A DNA stretch of 64,000 bases from contig NC_081551.1 of the NCBI RefSeq assembly GCF_901000735.1, positions 9,504,101-9,568,100 on the forward strand. The letters run 5' to 3'. This stretch comes from Corylus avellana. Taxonomy: Eukaryota > Streptophyta > Magnoliopsida > Fagales > Betulaceae. The position numbers and the translations under genes are program-made. The notes under the pieces were generated by a model, which saw only the letters and a list, made by a program, of their open reading frames with translations, did no database searches and had not been told where the DNA came from. Positions 1-12,416 of this stretch are shown here, one piece after another (position 1 is the first letter of the stretch; the number at the start of each line of letters is the position of its first letter).

Positions 1-436
1 GCCGTTTTCGATTTTGCCCCATAATGTTTCAAAAGTGATAAAGTAGCCCCCTAAACTACCAAACTATTGCATTTTGGCCACTCCGTTAGTCAAAACCGTC
101 AGTTTGGACGGAAACTACAAAACGACGTCGTTTTGTTGGGGGCTACTTTATCACTTTCTAAACATTAGGGGGTTAAAATGAAAACGGCTGGTAGTTTGGA
201 GGGCTATTTTATATTTTTCCCCAAAATTTTTTTTTTCATAAAAGGGCATTGCAGTAACTTACTCATAACAAAACGACGTCGTTTTGAAGTTTTCGTCCAA
301 ACTGACGGTTTTGACTAACGAAGTGGCCAAAATGCAATAGTCTGGTAGTTTGGGGGGCTACTTTATCACTTTTGAAACATTAGGGGGCTAAATCGAAAAC
401 GGCTGGTAGTTTAGGGGGCTTTTTTATATTTTTCCC
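1..436. repeat. Foldback MITE-like element, cut by the window start
   Basis: Bases 1-138 recur as an inverted copy at about 269-430, which makes a long hairpin. The 18-bp perfect palindrome CAAAACGACGTCGTTTTG occurs at 118-135 and 269-286. The outer arm sequence is also present as a direct partial copy (about 139-225 resembles about 350-436), so the element looks rearranged or nested. Its left end lies outside the window and no target-site duplication could be checked. No coding sequence is seen. Duplication copy A becomes recognisable immediately after it. Confidence 0.75.
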
Positions 437-2040
437 AAAAAATACAAAAACAAAAAAGGATATAGAAACAAGTAATATAGCAATATATAATTGCCTAAGT
501 AGAAAACTCAAAGTTAATGTCAAATTATAAGTCATACTTTTGTTTGCATAGGTGTTAAAAATGGAGGCTTATAGACAATGTTAGTTATTTTATATTTATA
601 AAGAAATGTCCTTATTGGTAATTTGGTCATGAAACCGCAATTATATGCTAATGTTATCCAAACACTCAATTGATAAAAAAAAAAATACTTTTTAGCATGT
701 TTTACCAAACGTCTGTGCGATTTTAAAAAGTTGCGATTTTAAAAACGCAATTTTTCAAATCGCACTTATTGAAATCGCACTCCCAAACAGGCTCTTAATA
801 ATAACCAGACGGTCATAAAACCGTTAGTCTGATTTTTTCTTTAAAAACTCATCAGTATAATTTTAATGGTAAAATTATAGGAAGAATAGTAAACCAACGG
901 CTCAAAAATTAAAAGCATGTTTGTAACATTACAACAATGCCGAGAGATAGAGGGTAGAGAGAGATGACGGAGAGTGAGACTGAGACAGATAGTGAGAGAG
1001 GAAGACGATGATATTCACGGAGAAGAGAGAGAGAGAGAGAGCTCCGCCTGCGGCCATGGCTGCGCCGTTGGTGGCTGGGCAACCCAGCTCCGACAATCAG
1101 TAAACCTGAAACATTCCAGTAGGTAAAAGCAATTGCGTATTATGGTTCTTGATGGAATGGGTTTTGAATTGTGCTTATTGGGCTGATTTTCTGGAGAAAT
1201 CACGAAACAAGCATAATCCGATCCAATTGAAGGTCCAAATCCATCTTCCATTGGGGTCTCAATTAGTTGATTTGATCATCAATTCCAAGAAACTACAACC
1301 GGGAAAAAATCCCCATATTGGGAGTAAAACCTAACTCTAACTACGCTATCTCTTAAATTCCAACCAAATTAAGATCATTCAAGCAAAATGGACATAAAAT
1401 CTTGTAAAAATAGTCTCGATTCCATACCGGTTTGGTTCGATTGAGTAAAAACAAAAACGAAAAGGCAAAATCTAAGCGGGTCAAAACAGGTCAAAGATCC
1501 ACGATTTACCGGCCAGGTTTCGCCGGAATTCGGCGAATGCAAGCCTTGATTCTGTTCAATCTTCTCATTTTATCATTCCCGCAACTTTCAGAATATTCCG
1601 GTGATCGCTTTTTGGTTGTCTGGACGAAAAGAGGAAGCTTGGGAAAAGAATCGAAAATTCGAGATTTTGTTTAGCGGGGAGTTTATTTTTTCGTGGGTTT
1701 TAAATGACTACCGAACATGTCAAGTTTTTCTTTTCCTTTTCTTTCTTTTCTTGGCAACCAAACGGGTATTAGGGTTTGAATTGAGATTGCGTTTGATTTT
1801 TTGCCTGAGGGTATTTTGCAACAAGGATGGGGGCATTTTGGAAAAAAAAAAAAAAAAAAAAAAAAGTGATCACGTGCATCATGTGATCACTGTTCTGTTA
1901 GTCAAAGCGGCTTTGACTGACGGAATGGCTGAATTGAAAAAAAATTGAAACTTTATGAGGTGGATTGCAAAAATTAAAACTTTGAGGTTCGAATTGAAAA
2001 TTATTGCCAACTATGGGAGGTAAAGTATAACTTTCCAATA
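437..2040. other. No gene recognised; MITE-like and GA-rich repeat sequence
   Basis: About 640-800 is a MITE-like stretch with repeated short inverted words (gcgattt/aaatcgc). About 940-1050 is GA-rich. A poly-A run at about 1843-1865 is followed by a short perfect hairpin with arms GTGATCAC. Short open frames on both strands (for example 1015-1251 minus) are conserved in copy B, but only to the extent that the whole DNA is. None resembles a protein family I recognise. Confidence 0.5.
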
Positions 2041-3170
2041 TTTCTATAAACTCATTATGCATACACACAAACACATATGTAAAGACATCTCATTTATTAA
2101 ACAAACTGAATTTGAGTTAAGTTTATCTAAGTGGATATCGTTAAACTAACTTGTTCAATTTGCCCTGCACAAATTTCTATTGTTAAGCCAATAAGCTTTC
2201 ACATATCAGCCCTCACACCTCTCAATAAATGCTCGGACACTAAGTTCTTTGATCAAGCACTTGATCGCAATACATTGGTGGCATTACAAATTTACATTAT
2301 CTCTCAATTACATAGTCTAACATTACCCTTGCTGTCAATAAAGTCTCTCAATTTATGCATGATCCCTTGTATCATACATTGGTCCTATGAAGCACATACT
2401 AGATCAAGTGAAGTGGGAGGCTTTAGGTTAATGTATAGGTGTAATGCATTAAACGGACAATGGGAGTTGTTTTTCCTAAAAAAGACTTTCAATAGGAATG
2501 ACCATAACTCCTGAGACTTCTTATGATATTAGTTTTAAATCCTAAGAAGATTGTAAAGTCATACGTCAATTGGAGGTCAATTTGATGCATTAAAAAATGA
2601 GACTTTTATTTCATTCAAAATTCTTTATGCATTGGGTGATCACATATGTGTAGCATTGTGATACACACATCATGTTATAAAAAATTTTATTTCTATTTTG
2701 AATTGTGTATATATATATATAATAAAATCATAGTACATAAAGAGAAAAAAAAAAAATTGTCATTAGATTTTATTATTTTAATTCCAACTCCACCGCCATG
2801 AAGGAAACGTGCTTGGAACAATGAATTCTACCAAGTGTGAAGTGTTACATATATTCTTACTATTACAGATTTGGATCACCTCGAATTTTTCTCAAATTCT
2901 GAAATCTAATTGTCCATTATATCTTAAGGTTAAAACAAATGTTACCTTTTAGTCTTAATACTCTTTTCCAGATTATTATTTTTTTTTTCAGAATTTTTGG
3001 AAGAAGTTAAAAAAAACTAAAATTTTCTTCCACTTTGACATGAGGAAGAAGAAGCATCAAGTTGTTTTTATTGTTTTTGTTTTGGGAGGGAAATGGGTTG
3101 TACGTTGTTTTTTGTTTTGAGAAAGAAACGAAATAAATAAATCACTTCTAAACAAAATAAGACTATTTAT
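2041..3170. repeat. Copy A-only 1.1-kb segment with a diverged dispersed repeat
   Basis: Copy B runs directly from the equivalent of 2040 to the equivalent of 3171 (junction near 27629), so this is an insertion in A or a deletion in B. Only a few bases of microhomology are visible at the junction and no convincing target duplication. About 2390-2660 is a diverged inverted copy of about 7030-7290, so part of it belongs to the same dispersed repeat family. The frame at 2131-2514 lies across that repeat and is not supported as a gene. Confidence 0.7.
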
Positions 3171-3495
3171 GCGTTGCTTTTTTATTTTGGGAATATAATT
3201 AGTTATTTTGTTTCCTTAATAAGACCATAACCGATGGCATTTGTTTTAATCCTTAGATATAATGGATGGCCAGATTTAGGAATTTGAAAAACTTGAATTC
3301 TCTAAGAATTTGAAAGGATCCGGATCCCACTATTACACTCTCAAATGCACATTTATTGATATTGCACAAAAATCACCATTAGATTTTAAATAGATCACTA
3401 TTGAATTTTGAATTCAATGGTAACTTTTAGAAACACATAAAAAAAAGTAAGAGCTGGAGTAAGAATACATATAACATTTCTCTTTTATCAAACCT

Positions 3496-3743
3496 ATGCT
3501 TTTGGATCCAATAGCAGCAGAAGCCTTGGCTGCTTTGTACGCTACAGAGATTTGTCGTAATCTGAGATTGCAGGCGATTATTCTTGAAGGAGATGGGATG
3601 CAGTGAGTGAATGCAGGAGACCATATAAAAAGGAAGGGCAATGATGTGGTTCATAATGTAGCCAAAATAACAAAAGGTTCTTTGATCAGGTATGGATAGA
3701 GGAGACACTAGCTGTATTGTTGACAAAAACAATGTATGATTAG
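3496..3743 (+). pseudogene. RNase H-like domain relic (non-LTR retroelement type)
   Basis: The plus-strand translation begins with a stretch containing AEALAAL, followed by LQAIILEGDG, then NDVVHNVAK and, after a frame change, WIEETL. This order matches the RVT_3-type RNase H domain found at the end of plant LINE reverse transcriptases and in stand-alone plant RNase H-like proteins. In that family the A-E-A-x-A helix and the LEGD strand carry the acidic residues. A TGA follows the LEGD block, the segment between the two halves is shortened, and a frameshift precedes the C-terminal block. It is therefore dead. No reverse transcriptase domain lies upstream. The equivalent relic in copy B is at 27956-28203. 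Confidence 0.65.
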
Positions 3744-6250
3744 GGCAAAATGATGTCCCTCAAATTATTAAAGTTTCAGAATTTTTTATTTTTTTATTTT
3801 TATTTTTAATTTTAAAGAAAATGATAGGAGGGTTCTAGAGTCAATTAAGTAAGCAAAATTATTGCCTTGGTAAGCGCGACTTCGTGAAGCGTTTCATCTT
3901 CCCATCCATTGCCATGCTTGATGGAGCCCTTCCAGAAGGATTAAAAAAAAAAATTCAAATAAAATAAAAGATTTTAGAAAATTATAAGTAAAAGAAAAGA
4001 AAAATTTCTTGAAATATGAGCATTCTAACGTTAATGGCTGCCAAAAGGCAGTTTACATGCAACTATTATATACTATTGGACCAAGTATTTTCCTGTACAT
4101 CACCAGTGTGATTAAACTTATTTTTTCTTGTAAAAATTAAGATTTGAAAAAAAAAAAAATTGTGATTTAATATGATATCAGAACGAGATGTTTTAAGTTT
4201 GAATTTTAATTTTGTCAATTCATCTCATATTTAAATTAAATATTTCACGTATTGAGTCTCACCTATTAAACAAGAGTTTAAACCTAAACGTAAGAGAGAA
4301 TTTTAAAATTAAATGATTAATTTTCTGAAGCTGTAAATCAATTTCCTTTTAGGGCATTTTCTTATAAATACTCTAATTAACCAATATGAAAACTGAAGCA
4401 AATGGAGAGAACAAGTTGAATGATTGGGTGGAGAGAAAGCTGAAGATGGGGTTCACGGGCTAACCTGTGGTAGGAAATGAGTTGTACATTGGTGGGGGCA
4501 GTTGGCAAGTGGGGCTCTCAAACAGCCCTGATTGACCACACAGAAGGGAGTCACGGGTTCTACATATATCATATAAAAATAACACTTAGTGCCAAAATCA
4601 ACAGTATAATTATTGATATATACATATTTTATCTATTTGGGTAAAACAAAAAAGAAAAGCATTGAAAAATGAGCGGACAAGTGAGCTCCCTGAAAAGCCA
4701 CGCATACAATTGGAAGGCAGCAGGATCTTCTCTCTCTTGCTCTCATCCACAAAACAGATTCTTTGGATGGCATCATATTCTTGTAACAATTTGCCATCAC
4801 TAGAGAGATTAACCTTTTTGGTTGTGTGGGGGCACTTGCATGCAATTAGAGGTGGTAAGTTCTTTGGGTGGAGTCTAGGTATGTCACTCCAAAGGTGGAT
4901 CACATTAATGCCAAGAATAATGCATGTATCATTACAATCCTTGATGTGAAATTTGGCGTATTGGGTTGGCTTATTAAATTATTTATGACGTTTTACATAG
5001 AAAATAGGATATGTTTATATATAATATGTTCTTTTTAAATAGTATAAGGCCTTTTAAGAAGAAATTCAATAACAAAACCTTGTGAGTTAAGATTCAAAAC
5101 GGACAATATCATACCATTTGGAGTTGGTTGTTACATATAATATTAGAGCTGAAGCCTAATCTGAAATAGAAAAAACATGCATAAGCTAGATCCAAGAAAA
5201 AGGAAAATGATTGTGACATCCCAAATTGCTGTTAACCTAACTATATTCCATAATTAAAACTTATTCATCACTCACTTTCAAAGAAATGTCGAATCATTCT
5301 GCATTGGTAATGGTAGGCGAGCAAATAGCGTCATGAGAAACCAAAAGCTTTAATACTTTTATTATTATTATTTTTTTTTTTTCATACTTTTAGACGAAAG
5401 GGTGAAATATAAAGACATAAGTAATGACTAATGTGCAAAGATTTCAATGGTTTGAATGCTTCTTGGGGCCACAATATGTGTAGTGTGATTTGAGCCACAA
5501 GTTAGAGAAACAATGGGTACCACTTATTTTCATCCATTCCTTAGGGTCCTACATATTATAAGTCCATCGTGCTACGGGTGTGTACTAACTCTATTTCAAA
5601 TAATCACATGATTAACCCTTAATTCTTAATTCTTTGCATGATTGCATCTTCCCCTAGCTTGTTGATAATATTGTATGTTTCTTTGGTGGAAAAAATGTCG
5701 GAAATATTAATTTTTTTTTAATTATTATTATAATTATTTGTTTTCCTGAACAGTGCATGAAAGATGGTGAGTGATGTCCCTTATAATATGCTCTATCTGC
5801 CAATTATTAATCAAATTTGGTAATGATAGAATCACCTTCTAGCATAAGGATGTAACATCCAGAGAATTAGCCAACTTGGTGGCTAAATAAAGCAGCAATA
5901 TATAGCTTCACAAACATTTATATCAGTTGAGAAAAGCTTTAAAAAAGTAGCAGCCAAAACTTGACCTGTAGGCTTCCAAATATGATTATTTAAATCTATG
6001 CTATTTTAATTAAACAACGAAAAGTAAGATCATCTACTTGGTTGTACGGGCCCCTCTTTAGCTATTGGGCAAAACAAACTTTTCTTCTTGTTCATACAAT
6101 GAAAATCACGTATAGCCTAAGAAATTATGAGATCTTCAAGTCTTTTCACCAATAACTAAGAATATCGAAAAGCATGGGCTCTTATCTTGCTCTTCAAAAC
6201 TTTTTAACTTATTCTTGATAATACTTAATAATATAAAGTTGTTACTAAAT
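3744..6250. other. AT-rich intergenic DNA, no gene recognised
   Basis: Low-complexity AT-rich sequence with poly-A and poly-T tracts. Frames at 4610-4949 on both strands are kept in copy B but match no family I recognise. Copy A lacks about 53 bp that copy B has (30448-30500 region, bounded by TGTAG microhomology). It also has the simple form of a site that in copy B carries a templated inverted insertion. Confidence 0.5.
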
Positions 6251-7961
6251 ACTAAAGAATTGGAATGATTTGTGAGAGCTACAGGCTTCTCTATTTATAG
6301 GCTTAACATGAGAGACAGAAGAGATATACTAACAATGTGGGACTACTAATCCCACTACATAGTGGAGGGCTAGGGGTTGAAAAAACCCTAGCCTCCACTA
6401 ATCAAAAAACACGGCCAGGAATGAAATTTTACTCACGACCAGACGTCAACTAGAGTGGCCTTAGGCTTGAATTTTATCGCTAGCCCAATCTCCTATTCTT
6501 GCATCTCATGCATTGTTTTTTTAGCTAGCCCGTGTTTTAATAAATAAAAACAAGCAGTCCAATAAATAAAAAGTCTTACCGAATTAATTTACATTAGCTC
6601 GACAAGCTACCCAAAAGGAAAATTAAAAACCAACTTCAAATAGGCTTGACTATCGCAAGTCATTATTTAATTACAATTGATTCTGCTAAATAATTGTAAT
6701 TGCATTATAGTTTACATTTTCCATTAAATCAATTAATCTCTTAGACTTTTTTTAATATTGACTTATGATTCTTCCATGAAATCTTCCGTGGCAAAATTAA
6801 AGCCAAAGACGATGTCACTTTAATTCTCCACATCTTTATCCTTGAGTAACTGATTTTATTTATTATTCTTATACATGTGAAACTCTTTTCGTCATGTACA
6901 TAAGCATTTTGGTAATCCTTACCAAAATGTCCAAGTCAGGGATTGAAAAATAATTTATTCTATAAAATCTATCTCATAAAGAAATTTATTATCCTTCAAA
7001 TAGAGGACTTGGATTCCTTCTTCAAAAAAATGTTCTAACAATGCTACATGTGATCACCCAATGCACAGAGAATTTTAACCGCAGTAAAGGTCTCACTCCT
7101 AAATGCATCATAGTGACCTCCACTTGACATTTGAGTTCACAATTCTCTCAAGATTTAGAATTAATATTATAAGAAGTCTCGAGAGTTACAATCATTCCTG
7201 TTGACAGTATTTTTCAGGAAAAACAACTCTCATGGCCGGTCCATTTAATGCATAAGATCTACACATCAACTGGAAGTCTACCACTGTACTTGATCCAGAT
7301 AAATCATCATGGTTGATATCTAACCATCTTCGCAAATAGAATGTCCAATTCTATTATCAATTGTGAACATGAAAATATTCAAAACTACAAGATTTATGGC
7401 CTAAGACCTTGTGTGATAATCTCATTACTCACACCATAGACCATATTCAATGTAATCTAAGGACTATTTACATGCACAATATAAATAATACAATAAGCAT
7501 GTCAAAAGGTTATATGTTGTATGCTCAATTAACTAAATCAGTAAATAATGACTTTTTTCGTTACAAACTGGAATATCATTCAAAGATAATACATTAAGAT
7601 TTAGGGCATAATCCCCATCATGGCCTCGAAATGATCTTGGCAATATCGCATCCCAAAAATATATGATTGACAGTCTCCAATTTAAAGTTGTAGAAGGAAT
7701 CAAGTCATAACGTATGCATTTCTTTTTCTTTTTGCAAAAAGGTTGGAATGTAAACATGCTACATGTAACCACGTGGATTAAATCCACTATTTATGCTTTA
7801 CACTATAAATTTATAGGATATAAAGTTCTTACAAACTAGATGGTGAATTCCTCCAATTTAATTTCTCAAAGTGGCATGTGTCCCTTGAGCATGTGAGAAA
7901 CACATATTTGCTTTATTAATGCTATTACAAAAGCATGTGAGAAGGACATGCTATTAGAAAA
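6251..7961. repeat. Unclassified dispersed repeat, LTR-like in composition
   Basis: Non-coding, AT-rich sequence. About 7030-7290 has a diverged inverted copy at about 2390-2660. A TATA-like TCTATTTATAGG lies near 6290 in front of transcribed-looking sequence, as in an LTR, but I could not find matching ends or a target duplication. The same repeat in copy B (about 30768-33350) carries the hAT insertion. The empty hAT site in copy A is the single CCTCCACT near 6393. Confidence 0.45.
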
Positions 7962-8073
7962 GAGAAATGCTAGTTAATGTAATTCTATCAACATTCATCC
8001 AACAAGGCCAACGTATCACTCATAATGAACCATTGGATTAATTCTTGTTAAATAACAATAATAAAAAAGATCC

Positions 8074-8394
8074 TGCTACAATGGAAGAGATAAAATAGAG
8101 ACCAACCATTGTCTTATCCCAGCAAAAGAAGAGTTTGTATTTCTGTCTTTTAAATTCTCTTTTGGGGAATAATCTTTATTGTGTGATAATGAGATTTGGG
8201 TATATTGAGGTTTTAGGGTCTAAGTGATTTTATCTATACTATATTTTTGTATTCCATCTTTCATGGTGAATTTCTTTGTGATCGCCTCCGCCCTTAGATG
8301 TACCTCACATTGAGAAAACCACTTAAATCTTAGTTTATTTTGTGTATGAGTTCTTGCCTTATTTACCGTAATTGTTATCATTTTTTGCACAACA
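8074..8394 (+). repeat. 5' LTR of copia element, copy A
   Basis: 321 bp, TG...CA ends, preceded by GATCC. It aligns along its length with 11122-11442. Confidence 0.87.
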
Positions 8395-8395
8395 A

Positions 8396-10535
8396 GTTGA
8401 GAAGTTCAATGGGAAGAACAATTTCTCTCTTTGGTAGAGAAGGATGAAGGATTTGTTGATTCAGCAAGGAGTCCACAAGGAGTTATTGGAAAAGGCAAAG
8501 AAACCTGAGAAGATGGACAATGATGTTTCGGAAGAGATGGATGCGAAGGTTGCTAGTGCGATCTGTCTTAATTTGTCAGATTAAGTCATTCACAATGTGA
8601 TTGATGAGGAAAAGACATATTCAATTTGCCAAAAACTGGAGTCTGTATATGGCAAAGAATTTGATTAATAAGATGTACGTAAAGAAGCAGCTATATGGTT
8701 TACGAATGGAGGAAAATACAGATATGCTGGAGCACCTCAACAAATTCAACATGTTGAATACATAGTTGAATTTTGCAATGAAGATTGGAGAAAAAGATAA
8801 AGCGATACTTCTGTGGGCATTGCTTCCCCCTTCTTATGATCACCTAGTTACGACATTGTTGTATGGAAAAGAGACTCTAGTGTTTGAAGAGGTGACGGGA
8901 TCTCACTTGTCACATGAGACGCAGAGGAAACCTAGCAATGATCAAGCTGATGGGCTTGTGGCACGATTTAAGCCAAAGCGCGGAAGTGATAATTTTAAGA
9001 GGAAGAATAGCAGAGGTAAGCAATATCAATCTAAGTCGCGATCGGCATAGGGTGAAGAGTCTTAGTCAAATGCAAAAGATATGGAGTGGTATTATTGTCA
9101 TAAGAAATGGCACTATACAAAATTTTGCAAGCTAATGAAATAAGACATGTAAGATAAGAAGAATAAAGGTTATGTAGATTTAGCCAGTGTGGTTGATAGA
9201 GAGTTTGATGATAGTGAGGTTAGCGCAGATGTTCTTTCAATTTCCTTAGGTACAGATTCTCTTATACACTCTTGGATTTTAGATTTTGCTTGTTTATATC
9301 ATATGTGTCTGAATAGACAGTAGTTCGACATATTTAATTCTTGTAATGTAGGTACAGTGCTAATGGGCAATGATGTTAGGTGTAAGGCCATTGAACTAGG
9401 TACCATAAAAGTTAAGATGTTTCATGGGGTTGTCAGGATACTCACTAATGTCAGATATGTTCTAGATCATAAGAAAAATTTGATCTCAATAGGCACATTG
9501 GATTCTTTGGGTTATAGTTACAAGTGGAGCTGCATTATTGACGCCGGGCAAAACTAAGATTGTTCTAATAGTGTATAAAAGCAGTAGAAACTAAGAATTG
9601 AAGATTGAAAAGGGAATTCACGAAGAGAGAAAATAACAAATAGGGAAGAGAAATTCCCTAATCGCCCCAAATAAGCAAAGAGATAAATAACTCTAAAAGA
9701 CTTAAATTTAATTGATAGTATAAACTAAATTTCAAAAAATAACAAAGACTAGATGCCTTTATATAGGCTAGGCACCTTCTAAATTAACAAGGAAAAGGAA
9801 AAACAAACCTAATTGGAAAAATAAAACAAATCCTAATAGGAAAGGAAAAACTCAATCCTTATTGAAAAAGAAAAACTAAAACACACATGCACAATTAAAA
9901 TAACAATTTTCTCAAATTTCTCCTACATCAATTATGCACCTCGGCAGAACCATATAATGATGATAAGATATGCGGCTTGGTCATTTAGGCGAGTGTAGTA
10001 TGTTTGAGGTTCACAAGATAAATCTATTGAAATGTGTGAAGTCATGTAAATTGGGTTTCTGCAAGTATTGTGTATACAAGAAGCAACGAAGAGTCAACTT
10101 TAAGGTGGCATCTCATACAAGCAAATGTGTTCTCGACTATGTTCACTCAGATGTTTGGGAACTAGTGGTGGTGCCATTAAACAGAGGTGCACTTTATTTT
10201 GTCAGTTTTATTTATGATTTTTCAAGAAATGTCTAGGTTTATTTTATAAGGTACAAGTGAGAGGTTTTCACCATCTTCAAGCAATGAAAGACACAGGTAG
10301 AAAATCAGACTTGAAGGAAAGTGAAGTACCTCCGACAATGGGTTAGAGTACAAAGGCACTGCATTCTTGAGAATTCTATAAAACAGAAGGCATTACTAGT
10401 CACTTCACAGTTAGAGGGACTCCTAGCAAAACGAAGTTACCAAAAGGATGAATAGAACACTGCTAGAAAAAGAGAGATGTATGTGGTTGAATGCAAGATT
10501 GCCAAAGAGTTTCTGGGCGGTAGTGATGTGGTCTT
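8396..10535 (+). pseudogene. Ty1-copia gag-pol relic, copy A
   Basis: The gag region starts with KFNGKNNFSLW and has the UBN2-type order, including LLPPSYDHLVTTLLYG near 8818-8865. A zinc-knuckle remnant follows (CHKKWHYTKFC, first cysteine lost) near 9094. The protease site remnant WILDFA shows the catalytic D-S/T-G lost. The GAG-pre-integrase segment contains MRLGHL and CKYCVYKKQRR, and the integrase start has YVHSDVW and FVSFIYDFSR (9970-10236). A short integrase fragment follows at about 10450-10535. Multiple stops and frameshifts, the solo LTR at 9539-9930 and loss of reverse transcriptase make it non-functional. The family order follows established copia architecture. Confidence 0.85.
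9539..9930 (+). mobile_element. Solo LTR (392 bp) nested in copia gag-pol, copy A
   Basis: Begins TGACGCC, ends TACATCA, and is flanked by the 5-bp repeat ATTAT (9534-9538 and 9931-9935). It interrupts the copia frame between protease and pre-integrase. A TATA-like TTTATATAGG lies inside. TG...CA ends with a 5-bp duplication and no coding content fit a solo LTR left by recombination. The family is unknown and the strand is inferred only from the TATA. Confidence 0.7.
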
Positions 10536-11095
10536 TTTGTGTGCAAAAATAATCAATAATAAAATTACCACTCGCAATAGGACGAATCCTTGTAGGATAG
10601 GGCTATATAGAGGGTGTCGAACCTCAAGAACTGCACTAGTGTTGTTATCAAGTTTTCGGAAATGAATATAACTTAATTAAAAGATGATTGTTGTTTTTGG
10701 ATTTATAAAGTAAATGAATAAAAAAAAAAGCAAAAGTACATGAGAGAGAGAATAGGGGGTTGATTTCACAATTAACTACATAATAATGGTCAATCATAAA
10801 TTAACAAGGGAAATTCATATTATGCATGATATAGGGCTTGTCTCACTCGAGTAGTCAAGAAAATACCATAATTAAGAAATAAGTATAATCTATCTTCGGT
10901 TGGCATGGACCGTCTTCCCTATGTATGGACTATCAAATATCTTAATCAGTTACACATAATCAATAGATAAGCATAACTCATCTTAGGTTAGTATGAATTG
11001 TCTACCTAAAGTACACTAAACTAGGGTGTAGATGAAACAAGAGAGAAAAATGGATAGAAGAGAGCACTGACTGTTTTCTTTTTGTTTTAGAGGAG
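10536..11095. repeat. Non-copia repeat segment inside the copia remnant
   Basis: The copia integrase frame breaks off and is replaced by AT-rich non-coding sequence up to the polypurine tract. The start (caataataaaattaccactc) resembles the terminal sequence style of plant gypsy LTRs, but no ends or target repeat were found. Near its right end copy A has ACAAGAGAGAAAAA twice (11037-11050 and 11101-11114). Copy B has only one. Confidence 0.4.
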
Positions 11096-11121
11096 CCAAA
11101 ACAAGAGAGAAAAACAAAGGG

Positions 11122-11442
11122 TGCTACTAAAAAAGAAAGAAAAATAGAGACCAGCCGCCGTCATGTCCTAGCAAAAGAAGAGTTTGCATTTCTGTCTTTT
11201 ATATCTCTTTTAGGAAATAATTTCTATTGTGTGATAGTGAGATTTTAGTGTATTGGGGTTTTGGGTCTAAGTGATTTTCTTTCTACTATATTTTTGTACT
11301 TCACCTTTCTTAGTGAATTTCTTCGTTATCACCTCCACGAATGGACGTACCTTACATTGAGAGATTCCCTTAAGTCTTTGTGTTATTTTGTGTAATTGTT
11401 CTCGCCTTAGTTACTGTAATTGTGATCCTTTTTTGCACAACA
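11122..11442 (+). repeat. 3' LTR of copia element, copy A (empty CACTA site)
   Basis: 321 bp, same length as the 5' LTR, followed by GATCC. Bases 11252-11254 (ATT) are the uninterrupted version of the site that holds the CACTA element in copy B. Confidence 0.88.
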
Positions 11443-11520
11443 GATCCAATGGTTGATTTGGAGTGCCACGTCAACAATGTTCGACAGTTGTAGGATAAAA
11501 ATATTTTATCTAGCATTACT

Positions 11521-12007
11521 CATTAAAAAAAAAACATGTGATCTTCAAATACTAAGGCACACAACACTTTAAAAGAGTGAGTTGTAGAAAAATTTCACAC
11601 TTCTAATTTATAGGAAGTTTTAGGAAAAATTTACAATGGTAAAGTATGGACTAATAGTATGGCGTCTTTTGGAAAATGAGGAAAGGGATGAAAAAATGAA
11701 GCCAAATTCCTATATGAGATGCTAAAGAAACTGGCAAAAGAAATCATTCTATAACCCATCTTTCACACATCTCAGTATAGTGAATAGGTGAACTACTATT
11801 AAATTTGTGTAGAAACTATATAAGTCCACAAATGGATTTGTAAAAAGAGATGATTAAAAAATAGTTGAGAGAATGTGTAACATGTCTCAACTGGCAATAC
11901 CGTGTAATACCTATATTCATACCCCATTTGTTATCCAAACGCCACTCTTCCTTAAAAAACTTCTATAATATTCAAATTGACTTTTATATTCCTCAAAATT
12001 TCTTATG
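11521..12007. other. Intergenic sequence, nothing recognised
   Basis: AT-rich unique-looking DNA between two repeat structures. No coding frame, RNA gene or repeat end was identified. Confidence 0.5.
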
Positions 12008-12416
12008 ATTAAATACCCTTCTAGTACTTGGATTTTAATGTCTTTGTTTTTTCCTTACCTAGGTTTCATTTTGTATTATAGATGGTACATGTCCTATGGG
12101 TAAATACAAAGTTAGTACCTCTGTCTATATTCTGTCAAAAAAACTAACAAATCGCCTCGTCATACCAATCAAAACATGACACTTGTCCTTTGCCTTAGTA
12201 AAAAAATTAAAAAATGAAGGAAAAAAAAAAATAGAAAGAGGGTTCCAACGTGGGTGGCCAGCCACCCCCATTTTGGCCATTGGGGGTGGCTCAGCCAGCC
12301 GCCAGGGCTAGTTTGGGAGTAGGGGGTGGTTTCGGCTACCCCCTACATACAGCTAGCTTCAGGATGGCCGAGCCACCCCCATGACCCTTGGGGGTGGTTC
12401 AGTCACCCCTAACGAG

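Larger units (their letters stand above)
8074..11442 (+). mobile_element. Degenerate Ty1-copia retrotransposon, copy A
   Basis: Both LTRs are 321 bp, start TGCTAC and end ACAACA. The element is flanked by the 5-bp duplication GATCC (8069-8073 and 11443-11447). A purine-rich tract (gagaaaaacaaaggg, ending 11121) precedes the 3' LTR. The internal part keeps recognisable gag, protease and integrase pieces, but no reverse transcriptase or RNase H, and has many stops. The leader with the primer binding site is missing: the 5' LTR runs almost directly into gag. A 392-bp solo LTR-like insertion interrupts it. It is non-autonomous. Confidence 0.88.
7962..11520. repeat. MITE-like inverted repeat split by a copia insertion
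   Basis: About 7962-8068 reads as a diverged inverted copy of about 11448-11520. Shared words include an outer AATGCTAG and an inner AATGGTT. The copia element sits between the arms with duplicated GATCC, so a small foldback element was the landing site. In copy B the outer end of the left arm is deleted. Confidence 0.55.

Noticed and set aside
1015..1251. Minus-strand frame of 78 codons, with a longer counterpart in copy B at 26412-26816
   Set aside because: Ends in low-complexity GA/CT-derived residues, length differs between copies because of small indels, and no family resemblance was seen.
4610..4949. Overlapping frames on both strands conserved in both copies
   Set aside because: Conservation is no better than surrounding non-coding DNA, the plus-strand frame is truncated in copy B, and nothing resembles a known protein.
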